Below, piece after piece: positions 24,901 through 35,364 of a stretch of 64,000 nucleotides of DNA. The notes below the pieces were generated by a model. It was not told where the DNA came from. It searched no databases and saw only the letters and a list, made by a program, of their open reading frames with translations. How positions within the stretch are numbered: the stretch's first letter is position 1; every line of letters starts with the position of its first letter. The position numbers and the translations under genes were made by a program. Source of the DNA: Lingula anatina (taxonomy: Eukaryota; Brachiopoda; Lingulata; Lingulida; Lingulidae); assembly GCF_001039355.2 (NCBI RefSeq), contig NW_019775795.1, positions 97,716 through 161,715 on the forward strand. Direction: 5' to 3'.

Positions 24901-25529
24901 AATGGAAGTTACTTCGTGCTTTGCCCTTTCGAGAAAAAATATGATCATAAACTACTCACATTGCAATTCAAAATTTTACATAGACTTTATTTCACTAATT
25001 CGATGCTCTTTAACTTATTTTCTGATAGACCATGAACAATGCACTTTCTGTAATGCCCCAAAAGTAACTTTATTACATATTTTCTGGGGTTGTACATATG
25101 TCCAAGCTATTTGGACGTGTTTCATTCAGAACCAAAGTACACAGTACTCTGTTGCATTAGAACGAACATTTTTGTTTCTATTTGGATTCTTAGACAACAG
25201 CCATTGCATGGGTCTAAATCTACTTCTCCTTCACATTAAGAAACATCTCACTCTATGCAGACAGATTAAAATTAAACCGCTCTGGGATGCCTGCAAAAGT
25301 ATTTGGAAAAGCAAAAGAAAATAGATTTTCAGTATTTATATCTACTGGGTATTTTCAAGGCAGCAGACCTAGAGAAAAATGGGAAGGTGTAGCAAAAAAC
25401 ATTCAAGTTTGTTTGCAAGAACTTTTAATCTTATTGTGTGAATGGCGTGTGGAAGGTGTTTTTGTCTCTCATTTTGTTGTAAATGTTAACTTTGTGTATG
25501 GAAATAAAAATAGTTGCATCGATCGGTAA
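24900..25529 (+). pseudogene. 3' end of an L1/Tx1-like LINE (RT C-terminal zinc-binding region), frameshifted
   Basis: One frame at about 24938-25033 reads KYDHKLLTLQFKILHRLY and then FTNS, the motif found before the C-terminal zinc-binding segment of L1/Tx1-type reverse transcriptases. After a +1 shift near 25020-25040 the next frame reads EQCTFCNAPKVTLLHIFWGC and then VQAIW, fitting the zf-RVT pattern CxxC..LLHxFWxC..W. A hydrophobic LLLLHIKKHLTLCR segment follows, typical of the ORF2 tail. No reverse transcriptase catalytic region is present. It is a 5'-truncated, frameshifted relic oriented with the plus strand. Confidence 0.75.
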
Positions 25530-25565
25530 ACATATATACGTAGGCCTTCACGTTTAAAGGCCTAC

Positions 25566-25720
25566 GGACCAAGTTGGGGAGGGGTGTACACGGACCAATA
25601 CGGGGCGATTAATACACGGACCTTGTCATGGAGATTAGTACACGGACCAATTCACAGGGGATCGTTACACAGACCAAGTCACGTTGGGGGGGGGGGGGTC
25701 TATACGAAGCAAGTCACGAG
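25566..25720. repeat. Degenerate ~30-bp tandem repeat built on TACACGGACCAAG
   Basis: Successive degenerate units carry CGGACCAAGTTGGGGAGG, TACACGGACCAATACGGGG, TACACGGACCTTGTCATGG, TACACGGACCAATTCACAGG, TACACAGACCAAGTCACG and TATACGAAGCAAGTCACG. It sits just after the LINE tail and a GTAGGCCTT..AAGGCCTAC inverted pair (about 25540-25566). Confidence 0.8.
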
Positions 25721-26162
25721 GGCCCTTTCGCTAATCACCGCTCCTCGCTTGGGAGAAAGTATTTCCGATGAGTTCTCTGGCTGACCTTTGCTCAAAATGA
25801 GCCTTTGATGCATTCCTGATTGCCTAAGTAGTTCCTAAGAGAGGGTGATTGATAATCTTTTTCCTCTGTGGTCGGTGAAGGTTTCTGTCCCGTGAAAGGT
25901 CAAAACTCACATGCAGAAGTTGAACTGTGTACATATTAACATTAAAACGTGTTTTGACATATGTAAAATAAAAAGAAATGTGTAGTACTAGAATGAGCAG
26001 CCATAAAGATGGACATATACATGTGTGTACAGTTGCGCTTGCGCAGTGTGCACAGGGAGCATTCGCTGGCGTATACTGGTGCAACCTGTTCATCTTGCAT
26101 AATGTTTTTATGTTAGATCTCACACATATTCACACTAATCCAAGCCATGGTTGATTTGAATA

Positions 26163-26537
26163 CTGATGGATTGCAATCAATTAGTCAACTAGCTTTTTTC
26201 TCTAGCCGGTGTATTATTGGATATAAGTGATATTCATGACACGATTTTCTATAACTGTCAATCCGTTTGTCATTACAGAGGGATTAGAGTCAATTACAAT
26301 GGCTTGTCACATACGTTTAAAATGCATTGTTTTTTTTAATACCGTTTTCNCTGATGGATTGCAATCAATTAGTCAACTAGCTTTTTTCTCTAGCCGGTGT
26401 ATTATTGGATATAAGTGATATTCATGACACGATTTTCTATAACTGTCAATCCGTTTGTCATTACAGAGGGATTAGAGTCAATTACAATGGCTTGTCACAT
26501 ACGTTTAAAATGCATTGTTTTTTTAATACCGTTTTCG
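26163..26537. repeat. 187-bp exact direct duplication split by a single N (assembly join)
   Basis: The sequence from CTGATGGATTGCAATCAATT to ATACCGTTTTC at 26163-26349 recurs at 26351-26536, with one T fewer in a homopolymer as the only difference. A lone N at 26350 separates the copies. Two identical overlapping contig ends placed side by side explain this better than biology. Confidence 0.9.
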
Positions 26538-27538
26538 ACTTAGTCACAGATGTAAAGTTATTAAGTAGTCGGATTCTCAAAGAAGCTTTAGGCTGAAAAT
26601 TGCTCTAAACTTGAGGTTAAACTGAAAGCTAGTTTGAATCAAAAGAAACGTGCAGTACTACAATTTAATGAAATGCATCACACCCATTTTACAGCAAGGA
26701 ACGTGTGACTTTTGTTCCTCATATTTATTATGAGTTTTAACACTAAGATATTATCGCAAAATGAAGTGGAGAAAATCAAAGAGATGTATCTACATCTCTC
26801 TGAGCGAATGTGAATGTCTTCAAGTTTAGTAAGACCAAATTTACGGTCTTTAAATTTAGTTAGACCAAATTTACGGCGTAAAAGTTTAGTTAAAGCAATT
26901 ATCTGGCTAAATTTATTTTGTAAAACAGCTAGGACCCTAGAAGCAAAATGCAGTACACACTTCCCTAAGGTGTAACACGCGGCGCGTCGCGAACACCTGA
27001 CTTATTTCTACCAATTAGACTTAATTCCCTGGAATAACAATTCTCTAGAGAGAACCGCCAGAAAATAAATTGACAGGATCCACTTGACCTTTGGGGCGCC
27101 GTTGGAGATCGCAGTGATTCCTATCAACGTTTGTACGTACCTGCGCGGGTTTGTTACTCCCCGGTGTTTGCGGGAATAAAAAAACACTGAATTTTGCCTT
27201 TTTCTTACTCTTTTTCTTACTTCTTCTTCTTTTTTTTTTCTTTTTTGGAGGGGTTGGGGTCCACACGGTGCACTGTAGTGCGGATGCGTGCAGTGGTCTA
27301 ATGCACCGGTTTTACACTGTGTAAAGTGCATATACATATACCTGAACCAACCGTTCTAATCTTTACCCTCTTCGTGCAATGGAGGTTGTGATTGCCCTGT
27401 GCTAGAAAACTGCTGAGGGAGACGTCATATTTTACTTATGTTTTCCGCATCCAATTTTATAAACTACTCCTCTACTCTTGGAAAATGTCTAAATTGAATT
27501 TGTTCCTATTTAAATAATTTAGATTTTTTATCTGAGTT
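26538..27538. other. Sequence upstream of the gap, no gene seen
   Basis: No exon is supported. There is a short tandem (TTTAGTTAGACCAAATTTAC-type, about 26823-26875). This is likely intronic or upstream sequence of the channel gene at 28889, but its first exon is not visible here. Confidence 0.45.
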
Positions 27539-28300
27539 NNNNNNNNNNNNNNNNNNNNNNNNNNNNNNNNNNNNNNNNNNNNNNNNNNNNNNNNNNNNNN
27601 NNNNNNNNNNNNNNNNNNNNNNNNNNNNNNNNNNNNNNNNNNNNNNNNNNNNNNNNNNNNNNNNNNNNNNNNNNNNNNNNNNNNNNNNNNNNNNNNNNNN
27701 NNNNNNNNNNNNNNNNNNNNNNNNNNNNNNNNNNNNNNNNNNNNNNNNNNNNNNNNNNNNNNNNNNNNNNNNNNNNNNNNNNNNNNNNNNNNNNNNNNNN
27801 NNNNNNNNNNNNNNNNNNNNNNNNNNNNNNNNNNNNNNNNNNNNNNNNNNNNNNNNNNNNNNNNNNNNNNNNNNNNNNNNNNNNNNNNNNNNNNNNNNNN
27901 NNNNNNNNNNNNNNNNNNNNNNNNNNNNNNNNNNNNNNNNNNNNNNNNNNNNNNNNNNNNNNNNNNNNNNNNNNNNNNNNNNNNNNNNNNNNNNNNNNNN
28001 NNNNNNNNNNNNNNNNNNNNNNNNNNNNNNNNNNNNNNNNNNNNNNNNNNNNNNNNNNNNNNNNNNNNNNNNNNNNNNNNNNNNNNNNNNNNNNNNNNNN
28101 NNNNNNNNNNNNNNNNNNNNNNNNNNNNNNNNNNNNNNNNNNNNNNNNNNNNNNNNNNNNNNNNNNNNNNNNNNNNNNNNNNNNNNNNNNNNNNNNNNNN
28201 NNNNNNNNNNNNNNNNNNNNNNNNNNNNNNNNNNNNNNNNNNNNNNNNNNNNNNNNNNNNNNNNNNNNNNNNNNNNNNNNNNNNNNNNNNNNNNNNNNNN
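27539..28300. other. Assembly gap (762 N)
   Basis: A run of N followed directly by 17 T. Part of the channel gene's upstream intron or its 5' exon could lie in it. Confidence 0.98.
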
Positions 28301-28888
28301 TTTTTTTTTTTTTTTTTGTGGTATTGCAAAGTTTATCGACAGTAGGCTATATCTTTTCTACATTTTTGTTTCTTTCTACTGGGTACTAGTACATATACAT
28401 ATTGATATTCTATGCTGCAATATATCCATACTAATGTTTTGTATGTGGCGTCAAAACTGATGTACACTCGACCAAAAAGTTCGTAAAATGATTTTCAATA
28501 ATTAAGATATTACGTAATGTAAAGAGAAATTCTTCAGTGTGTATAAAAAGTAACGAATGGTGTATGAATCAACCATCAATATTTGGTTTAAGTATTTACC
28601 TAGACTTATATGGCTATTTTATAACTATTCAAAATAAGAATGTTTCCGAAAGTTTTTGCCCGAGTGTATATCAGGCCCATAACCAGCAATTCCAAAGGCG
28701 GTGGGGACTTGTCCTGAAAAGTGGATATTTTACCATGAAACCTTCGTATACCTATAGATCACATTTTACCCAGAGCAGACCCTTTGCTGGCAAAAAGAAC
28801 TGTTAATTCCCAGGCGTGTATATATATAAAAGTACATGTAGAAGGAGACATATCATTGTAACTTATGGTTTTCAATGTGTATTTTCAG

Positions 28889-29712
28889 GTTATGGCCACA
28901 GCACGCCGAAAACCGTCGGAGGCAAGATCTTCTGTATGTTCTACGCTCTCTGTGGCATCCCAATGACCCTGGTTATGTTCCAGAGTATCGGTGAACGTCT
29001 CAATACCTTCGTCACATTCATCCTCAAGCACGTCAAAAAATGCCTCAAATTGAAAAATACCGAGGTCAGCCAGACAAACTTGATCATGGTCGGCCTGAAC
29101 ATGTGCACAATAGTCCTTACATCGGGAGCGGCGGCGTTTTCCATATACGAAGATTGGCCGTATTTAGATTCCTTTTATTACTGTTTTATAACGCTTACGA
29201 CTATAGGGTTTGGGGACTTTGTAGCCTTACAGAAGAGCAAGGCGTTGCAAAGTCGCCCAGACTATGTTGCATTCAGTTTGATATTTATACTCTCCGGTCT
29301 GGCGGTATTGTCCGCCAACATGAATCTCTTAGTGCTGCGATTTTTGACTCTAAACACAGAGGACGAGAGGCGGGAGGAGTTGGAGGCGGCGGTCGCGGCA
29401 AGAGGAGCCGTTCGACTGGAAGGAGACATTATTGTTCCCAACGGGAATGTCATCCAAGGACAACCCCAGGAAAACCCCGAGTATAGTGACCTTGCCTCGG
29501 TCTGCTCATGCACGTGTTACAACCTCCGAGCCAGAGCGTCTGAAAAAAAGCACAGACTCTTGTCCCGCTCGCCAGGCGGCGGCAAAGGCGCTCACCACGT
29601 GCAGATGACGTCAATGAACTCAAACCGAGACCAAGATCTCCACAGTTGTTCCGACGATGTGTCTTTACAATTCCCCTACCAATACCTCTCCCGGAAAAGA
29701 GCGTCTATATAA
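28889..29712 (+). CDS. TASK-type two-pore-domain K+ channel, terminal exon (KCNK3/KCNK9-like)
   Basis: Plasma-membrane leak K+ channel of the TASK subfamily. The exon opens after a TTTTCAG acceptor with GYGHSTPKT, so the intron splits the first pore signature at GYG, the intron position known from vertebrate TASK genes. It then encodes M2 ([20 protein letters not shown]), the GERLNTF linker, M3, the second pore ([17 protein letters not shown]), M4 ending in [10 protein letters not shown] (matching the VLRFMT-type X-gate and anaesthetic-response motif), EDERR, and a cytosolic tail with VCSCTCY as in TASK-1/3. The His after GYG, the extracellular pH sensor in TASK channels, is present. The protein ends KRASI, fitting the C-terminal 14-3-3 motif RxSx-COOH. 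Stop at 29710-29712. About 275 codons are present; M1 and the first half of P1 are on an exon not seen here, in the gap or upstream. Confidence 0.93.
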
Positions 29713-30201
29713 TGACATTCACCACTGCTAACATAATTGTATCCAACAAAAAGGGCAGTATTTTGCGTGCGATAAAAATGATAAAATATCTCAACGCTGC
29801 AAACACACTTGGGTCACCATTTTATGTTGGGCCATGGTTAACTGCCATTGACTACTGTGGAAGACCACCACATCGCCAAGAGATCATCGCATTTAATCCA
29901 TCCTCTCTCATTTTTACACATACCGTATATGGCTCTTAATCAATCAATGCGTTATACTGTGGTTTACTTCAAACATACCTCAGGCACATGCTGTTCAAAT
30001 GAGATTCATGGTCATATGAAACAAAGACGCATGCGTACCGTGGGTTTTGAAAGTCCACCGAAAGAGGGTGCTGTTGCTGCTACCGGACGCACAACTGGAC
30101 GAGCCGTAGGATCGAGGTGTGACCAAGGACAGAGGAGTGACCATGAGTCGAAGCTTAACAAATGAAGTGCATGTATTGCTGATGTCCAAGCGCAGTGAGC
30201 A
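29713..30201 (+). other. 3' flank / probable 3' UTR of the K2P channel gene
   Basis: No further exon is visible after the stop. A candidate poly(A) signal AATAAA lies at 30507-30512, beyond the 32-bp tandem array. The UTR end is uncertain. Confidence 0.4.
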
Positions 30202-30335
30202 ACGCAATCAATTGCCAAGAGCTTGCTTAACAAACGCAATCAATTGCCAAGAGCTTGCTTAACAAACGCAATCAATTGCCAAGAGCTTGCTCAACAAACG
30301 CAATCAATTGCCAAGAGCTTGCTCAACAAACGCAA
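30202..30335. repeat. 32-bp tandem repeat, four units
   Basis: Units ACGCAATCAATTGCCAAGAG plus CTTGCTTAACAA start at 30202, 30234, 30266 and 30298, and a fifth breaks off after ACGCAATC. Units 3 and 4 share a T-to-C change (GCTCAAC). Each unit contains CAATTG. If the poly(A) signal at 30507 is used, the array lies in the channel mRNA's 3' UTR. Confidence 0.93.
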
Positions 30336-32156
30336 TCCATTCATTCTTGACTTTCACTTATTGCGATAGGACCAACGAGAAGGAACAACCCAGAGGTTTG
30401 CACAAACTGAAAGAGAGTTTTAATTTTGAAATGATAGTAATGAAAAAAAAAGGGATTACATAATCCAGATGACATGATAATAATAATGCCAATGGCAGGA
30501 ATTGGAAATAAATCACGAAGGATTTTTGGTTAAAACCACCGCATCAAACAGGATGCAACTTGGTTTATGGGATGCTTTCGTCTCTGTATGGATTTAAAGG
30601 TGCAGTAATATTTTAATTCATTTATTTTGTGGCAGAAAGACGCATTTGCATATGCGAGTGGCAAAAAAGGTTGCTGATTGGTCTGTTTTATGAGCCAACG
30701 AGTTTCCAGATGTTATGCCAATACAAATGCTGCTGCATTCTCAAGACTGCTACATGTAACTTATTGCGCATGCTCGAAAAAGAGGAATTCAGCACACACA
30801 CATAATGCGATGAGAGACTTGCGTACATTAACGATGGGTGCTCTGTCGTTATTTTTAATACAGATACAATATCCAAGTTTTGATGTTGTTGACTTTGAAT
30901 GCTATAGTTGTGTCCTAGCTTGTGACGCTATCGTACATGTACAACAAACACACACGTCACAGAACCAAATTATATGTTATGTTTTTTCCTTGTTAACAAG
31001 CGGTGTGCTAATCTAATACCACGAGATATGATATGTCAGATTCATATTTCCTTTATTCATATTTTTTTTCCTCATATTGTATAAATGAACTAATTTTTTT
31101 TCACGTGGCGTTACCAGCACTTGCAGTTTCTTTAATATACCATTCCTTCATTTTTAGCTAAGGTAATGAAAAACTCTTGCATTTTTTATTTTCGGATTTG
31201 TGTAATTTTTTTGTACTTTTTGAATAATTTAATGTAAAATTTAGGCAACCTTCTTAGACTGAGTTAATGTTACTTCTTTCTGACGAGCATTTTTAAGGAA
31301 TACATTGGTATTTGGGGGGTCCGCAATCATTCACGCATACATTCTACTTCGAACCAAGCTATTTCTTTTTAATTTTAGCGAAATTGACTCAGTTTATATC
31401 CCAGAGCAATAATGCTTCGGGTCATATTTGATTCTGAGTTGGATAAAGACCGCCATTAGGCGCAGAGCACTACCCTCAGCACACATGGTAAATGTGCTAT
31501 AGAATAGCAATTCCTAAAAGGTACATTTTCAACAATGAAGACATACTCTTTTATTTAGACATAGCAGGAAGTACGCTATTGAGAATATAGACTAACATGT
31601 GTATAGGCTACAGTATGTATGGACGTTTTATACCAAAAGTTGAAATGCTCAAACGTTATAGTTTATCTTTTACGACTATTTTAATGTATACATATTTACT
31701 TAGACATGGTTGGGTATCGTGTTTTTTTTATTAATTTTTCTGTATTTTGTCTTCCTGCGTTGCAGCATTTGCTTCATCTTCCACGGCAGAGTGTACGTTT
31801 GTAGAGAAGATTCTACATTGGCTGGTTTGCACATATACGTGTTGCATTAGTCGCACCTACTGCACCTAACTGTCAGAAATGTACGTGTAAGGCAGGCGAC
31901 AAAATGACGCACACCTATATTTTGTTTAGATTTCAAAATAACTTGGAGAGATGCGTGAGATGTAATGGAATTAGTTTTTAATCGTCTCTTGAGGAAGGCT
32001 ATAGCAGTGCATATTATTCTTTCTAAATAGACTAAACCTACATGTACACTCTACGTACGAGTAATCCTAAACTACGTACGAGTAAAACTAGACTTAAACT
32101 GTACGTAAGAGGGAGCTTGTGTCGTTGACCGCTTTACGCGTCCCGGTGTATGCCGG
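30336..32156. other. Intergenic stretch, no gene seen
   Basis: AT-rich, with no recognisable exon, RNA or element. The 112-codon open frame at 30678-31016 has no domain. Confidence 0.5.
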
Positions 32157-32410
32157 TGTGACAGGAATAGGATACCTACACCTGTAGGAACGGACGTCCG
32201 AGGTCCCATGTATGATAGGGACAATTTCCACAGATATTTGATCGATTTATCTCCACGGGTAGTCTCACTAAATTGCCATCTGCTATCGGCGAGGCCGAGC
32301 GTGCAAGAAAGTCAATTACCTCCCTTGCTGATTCGGTAGGCGTGACAGACATTTAAGTCTCCTCAGCTGATAGCAATTTAGCGTGAACACCCAGATAGAT
32401 CGATCTAGGC
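32157..32410. mobile_element. Adjoining MITEs: TGTGACAGGAAT end plus 'TAGATCGATCT' palindromic copy
   Basis: CCGG followed by TGTGACAGGAATAGG (32157) is a Ginger-type end. From about 32214 a palindrome of the GATCGAT family follows: TTTGATCGATTTATCTCCAC, GGTAGTCTCACTAAATTGCC, CAATTACCTCCCTTGC, TAGGCGTGACAGACATTTAA, CAATTTAGCGTGAACACCC, AGATAGATCGATCTAG. Confidence 0.65.
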
Positions 32411-33683
32411 ATGAAAACACAGTCATAGAGTACAGGTTACGGTTAGTCGTGGATTTTTATTTACTTACTTATTTATTTATTACTTATTTATTATTTTTTT
32501 TTTTTGAGGGGGGCGGATTTAAAGACTCATGCCTCCTTGGTGAAAAGACGTTTTGTCTCCTTAAAAACNAACTAGCACTATATTTTTTCTATCAAGTAAG
32601 ATATGGTGTAATGAAAATCCTCTAAATGCAGTCTGGTCAAGAATGATGATAACTTCCCTAGAACTACGGGAAAATACTGAGTTGATATCGTATGCAAATT
32701 CGGGGTATGGGATTTTTGACATATCTTTTTTTCAAATTTGGGTTGGGGTTGGCTTTTCAGATTAGAGATAGTTGTTGATTGATAAGTGACATTAGGCACT
32801 AGTAAAATCACATAGGTGATCCTGAATCTGCTCCTATGTATTTAATTGTGTAATGTGTGTTTGTGATTCAAACATGACAAGCTGCATAAGTTGTATTATA
32901 TTTAGACTCATTTGTAGCTTATAATTAGGCACAGTCCTCTTACAAACCAGACGATATTCCTCATATAAACAGGACAAGCTGTTTAAAACGGCTGTCGCAA
33001 TTGGAACCGCTTCTCCTAGTACCTTCACTATATTTATAGATAAATGGGTTATATCGGTGTGTTTAATTTATTGTTTTTATTACAAGTAAACATCTCTGTG
33101 TATATTGATAGTGGCTCCATCTTGCGGGCATCTCGCAAGGCTACTGTCCAATCCCTTTTGTATTGAATTGAAACCGTATGTATATATTTTGCCGGATGAA
33201 TAAATTATGTGTTTTCGGAGAACCATCGACTTTGTTGTCTTTTGTTTTAAATGACGTTATCATTTTATCTTTCCTATTAAACTATCATTTTCTTCTTTTA
33301 ATATTGAGCCAAAATTTTGTTACACCAGGCTTTGTCTTTGATTAACATATTATCTTACGTTTAACTTATCTGTCAGTGTAATTGTGTATAGTATGCAGGT
33401 AGTTCAATGCTTTGACTCTCGCAGAATGCAAACACATGAACAGATTAACTCACTTACTCTTGTCCCCATCCTACTCGTACAATCGTCATATTTTCTGTAT
33501 TTTACGCAACACCAAGGAGGAGGCTTGTTAATCTCTTAGACTGATTGCTTTCGGTGCTTTCATCGTCTGTCATATACAAAACAGTAATACAAATAAAGTA
33601 AAACAATACAAATACCCGCGAATAAATTATGTGATCCATATTTATAACCCAAAATAAAATGCACAAACGTACAGAAAACCATT
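32411..33683. other. Intergenic stretch with a single N, no gene seen
   Basis: A TTAT-rich tract and T-run occur at 32457-32506 and a lone N at 32569. No exon is supported. Confidence 0.5.
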
Positions 33684-33689
33684 TTTATT
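33684..33689 (-). terminator. Poly(A) signal AATAAA for the Kazal gene
   Basis: AATAAA on the minus strand about 70 nt after the stop codon at 33759-33761, a suitable position for the 3' end of the Kazal-type gene. Confidence 0.6.
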
Positions 33690-33758
33690 TTCTTGTATGT
33701 TTCTTCTAAGATACACCCAGAGCTATTATCAGATATGTCCTAGTTTATCCATTCGCGT

Positions 33759-34638
33759 TCATGGCTTGGGGGTCGTTGAGGCCGTCGGTGGCAGAGTGAA
33801 TATGGGTCTGCTAGGCCCCTTCTCGCACGTGCCATAAAACTTGATCTGTATTGGGTCCAAACCTGATAATATAATATAATATAATATAATATAATATAAT
33901 ATAATATAATATAATATAATATAATATAATATAATATAAATGTGGAAATGAAACACAATTCTTCAAAAGAATTAAATTTCTTCTTCTTCTTATTATTATT
34001 ATTACTGTTGTTGTTGTTGATCCTGTTGTTGTTGTATTGCGCATCTTACCAATTAAATCTGCAGCGTTAGACGCAATTTTCAAGTAGCAGTCATTCCTGT
34101 ACGTTTTGCCGTCTGTCCCGCACACCGGAAAGTATACGAGGTAACAGGCACGGACTGAAATTATTGATTGATTATAACCATGCCCTGTTAGCAGTTATCT
34201 TATTAGAAGTTGATATCAGGTTGTTGTCATTGACGTCACAATCGAGCAACAATTTGGTACAAACGGTCAACAAAAGAACCCAGGTGTGAAGAAAAATACA
34301 TTTAAGAACGTCCTTGGGATACTGACCAGAAGGAGCTAACGGCTCAACGTGCCATTTTCAGATAAAAATGACATTTCTGTCTAAAGATATTGCTTGTGGG
34401 GCACCTTATATATAATAAATAACTAAATTTATTTATTTATTTATAAAATAAAATGATAACCATAGAAACAGATAAATGGATAAATAGATAAATAAATAAA
34501 ATAATTTTAATACTGTAGATGATAGAAGCCAGAAAACAGACAGACAGAATCCAATTATTCAGAAAACATACAATAGAAGTGTCGCACTATACCTGTGGAA
34601 ATGACAACTATCAGCAAAAGTACTCCAAGAAATTTCAT
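33759..34638 (-). CDS. Small secreted Kazal-type protease inhibitor, three exons, 84 aa
   Basis: Exons on the minus strand are 34638-34593, 34154-34050 and 33862-33759, all with GT-AG introns in phase 1 (46 + 105 + 104 nt = 85 codons). Exon 1 encodes a signal peptide (MKFLGVLLLIVVIST). Exon 2 encodes the Kazal core, CYLVYFPVC then GTDGKTYRNDC, with the family spacing C-x7-C-x10-C. Exon 3 supplies the last Kazal strand, IQIKFYGTC, then a Pro/Thr-rich tail and TGA. Only four cysteines are present, so the Cys1-Cys5 pair of classical Kazal domains is missing. By position relative to ovomucoid third domain, P1 is the Leu two residues after the first cysteine, predicting chymotrypsin-, elastase- or subtilisin-like targets. 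A TATA box and an AATAAA frame the gene. An ATAAT array ends right at the exon-3 acceptor. Confidence 0.85.
33865..33939. repeat. (ATAAT)n pentanucleotide array inside Kazal intron 2
   Basis: About 15 perfect units. On the gene's strand the array ends in TTATCAG, so it provides the 3' splice-site tract of intron 2 in place of a normal polypyrimidine tract. Confidence 0.95.
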
Positions 34639-34717
34639 GGCACCCTGATGGTAAATTAACTGTACCAAAACTGTACTGAGTTCACTATCATAGTCTATAC
34701 TGCACTAACCAAGCAAA

Positions 34718-34723
34718 CTTATA
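34718..34723 (-). promoter_or_regulatory. TATA box of the Kazal gene
   Basis: TATAAG on the minus strand, 80 nt upstream of the ATG at 34638. A start site about 30 nt downstream would give a 5' UTR of about 50 nt. Confidence 0.5.
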
Positions 34724-35058
34724 CGGATCGACAGCTGCCAGTTTCCTGAGGCCCGTTTACACTTACAGACCAGGACCGCTTGGGCCTAAACTGTTTCTCA
34801 AATGAGCTTAAGTCTAAATGCTGGTCTAAATGTGTACACCAAAATTGCTGTCAACCTTGACCCAAATGAACCTGTGATTGTTTTATCGCAGGAAAGATCA
34901 ATGCGTTTAGTTAATGTTCCATGTCACTACTTGCTCACAAATCGCTTGCTTTAAACATACAACTCCTATGGACTTACAATAACTTGAACTGAAGTAGACT
35001 AAAATGTTGGTCTAACATTTAAGACCAACTTCCGGTCTTAAATTCTCCACGGAACCAG
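34724..35058. other. Intergenic stretch upstream of the Kazal gene
   Basis: An imperfect inverted pattern of AGACCA..TTTA / TAAA..TGGTCT words (about 34776-34843 and 35010-35042) suggests another degenerate palindromic element. No gene is seen. Confidence 0.4.
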
Positions 35059-35193
35059 TGTGAACGGAATAGAAGTCCAGGGTCCCATATGAATAGTACA
35101 GGTCAGGGTTAGTCGGAGTATTGGTGTTAGTATATGGGACGAATGTCAGCTGTACGAAGTAATGGTTCCTTGCTGACTACCATTCCTGTTACA
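35059..35193. mobile_element. Short element with TGTGAACGGAAT / TGTAACAGGAAT ends
   Basis: The left end TGTGAACGGAATAGAAGTCC matches the end of the Ginger-like element at 47430. The right end, read inward, is TGTAACAGGAATGG. The interior is shared with 8452-8574. This is consistent with a non-autonomous element using Ginger-type ends. No matching target duplication is visible. Confidence 0.65.
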
Positions 35194-35202
35194 CCGTACC
35201 AT

Positions 35203-35364
35203 TGTAACGTGACACAGAGTCCCCCATGATAGAGAGTCCGCTTCCCATTCATTTACAGGTGAGCCTCGCCCTAGATTTTGACCCCCTTAAGTCAGATTAA
35301 CCCTAACCATTATAACTATGTGGAGGGCGGACTTTCTGTTACACGGACTCTCATTGTCGTTACA
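35203..35364. mobile_element. Short element with TGTAAC ends, inverse copy of 22870-23047
   Basis: It begins TGTAACGTGACACAGAG and ends in GTCGTTACA. The interior GAGAGTCCGCTTCCCATTCA, TTTACAGGTGAGCC, CTAACCCTAACC and GGAGGGCGGACTTTCTGTTA matches 22870-23047 read on the other strand. It lies 9 bp after the element at 35059-35193. Confidence 0.65.

Noticed and set aside
29040-29486. Alternative frames over the K2P channel exon
   Set aside because: They are shadows of the clearly coding channel frame.
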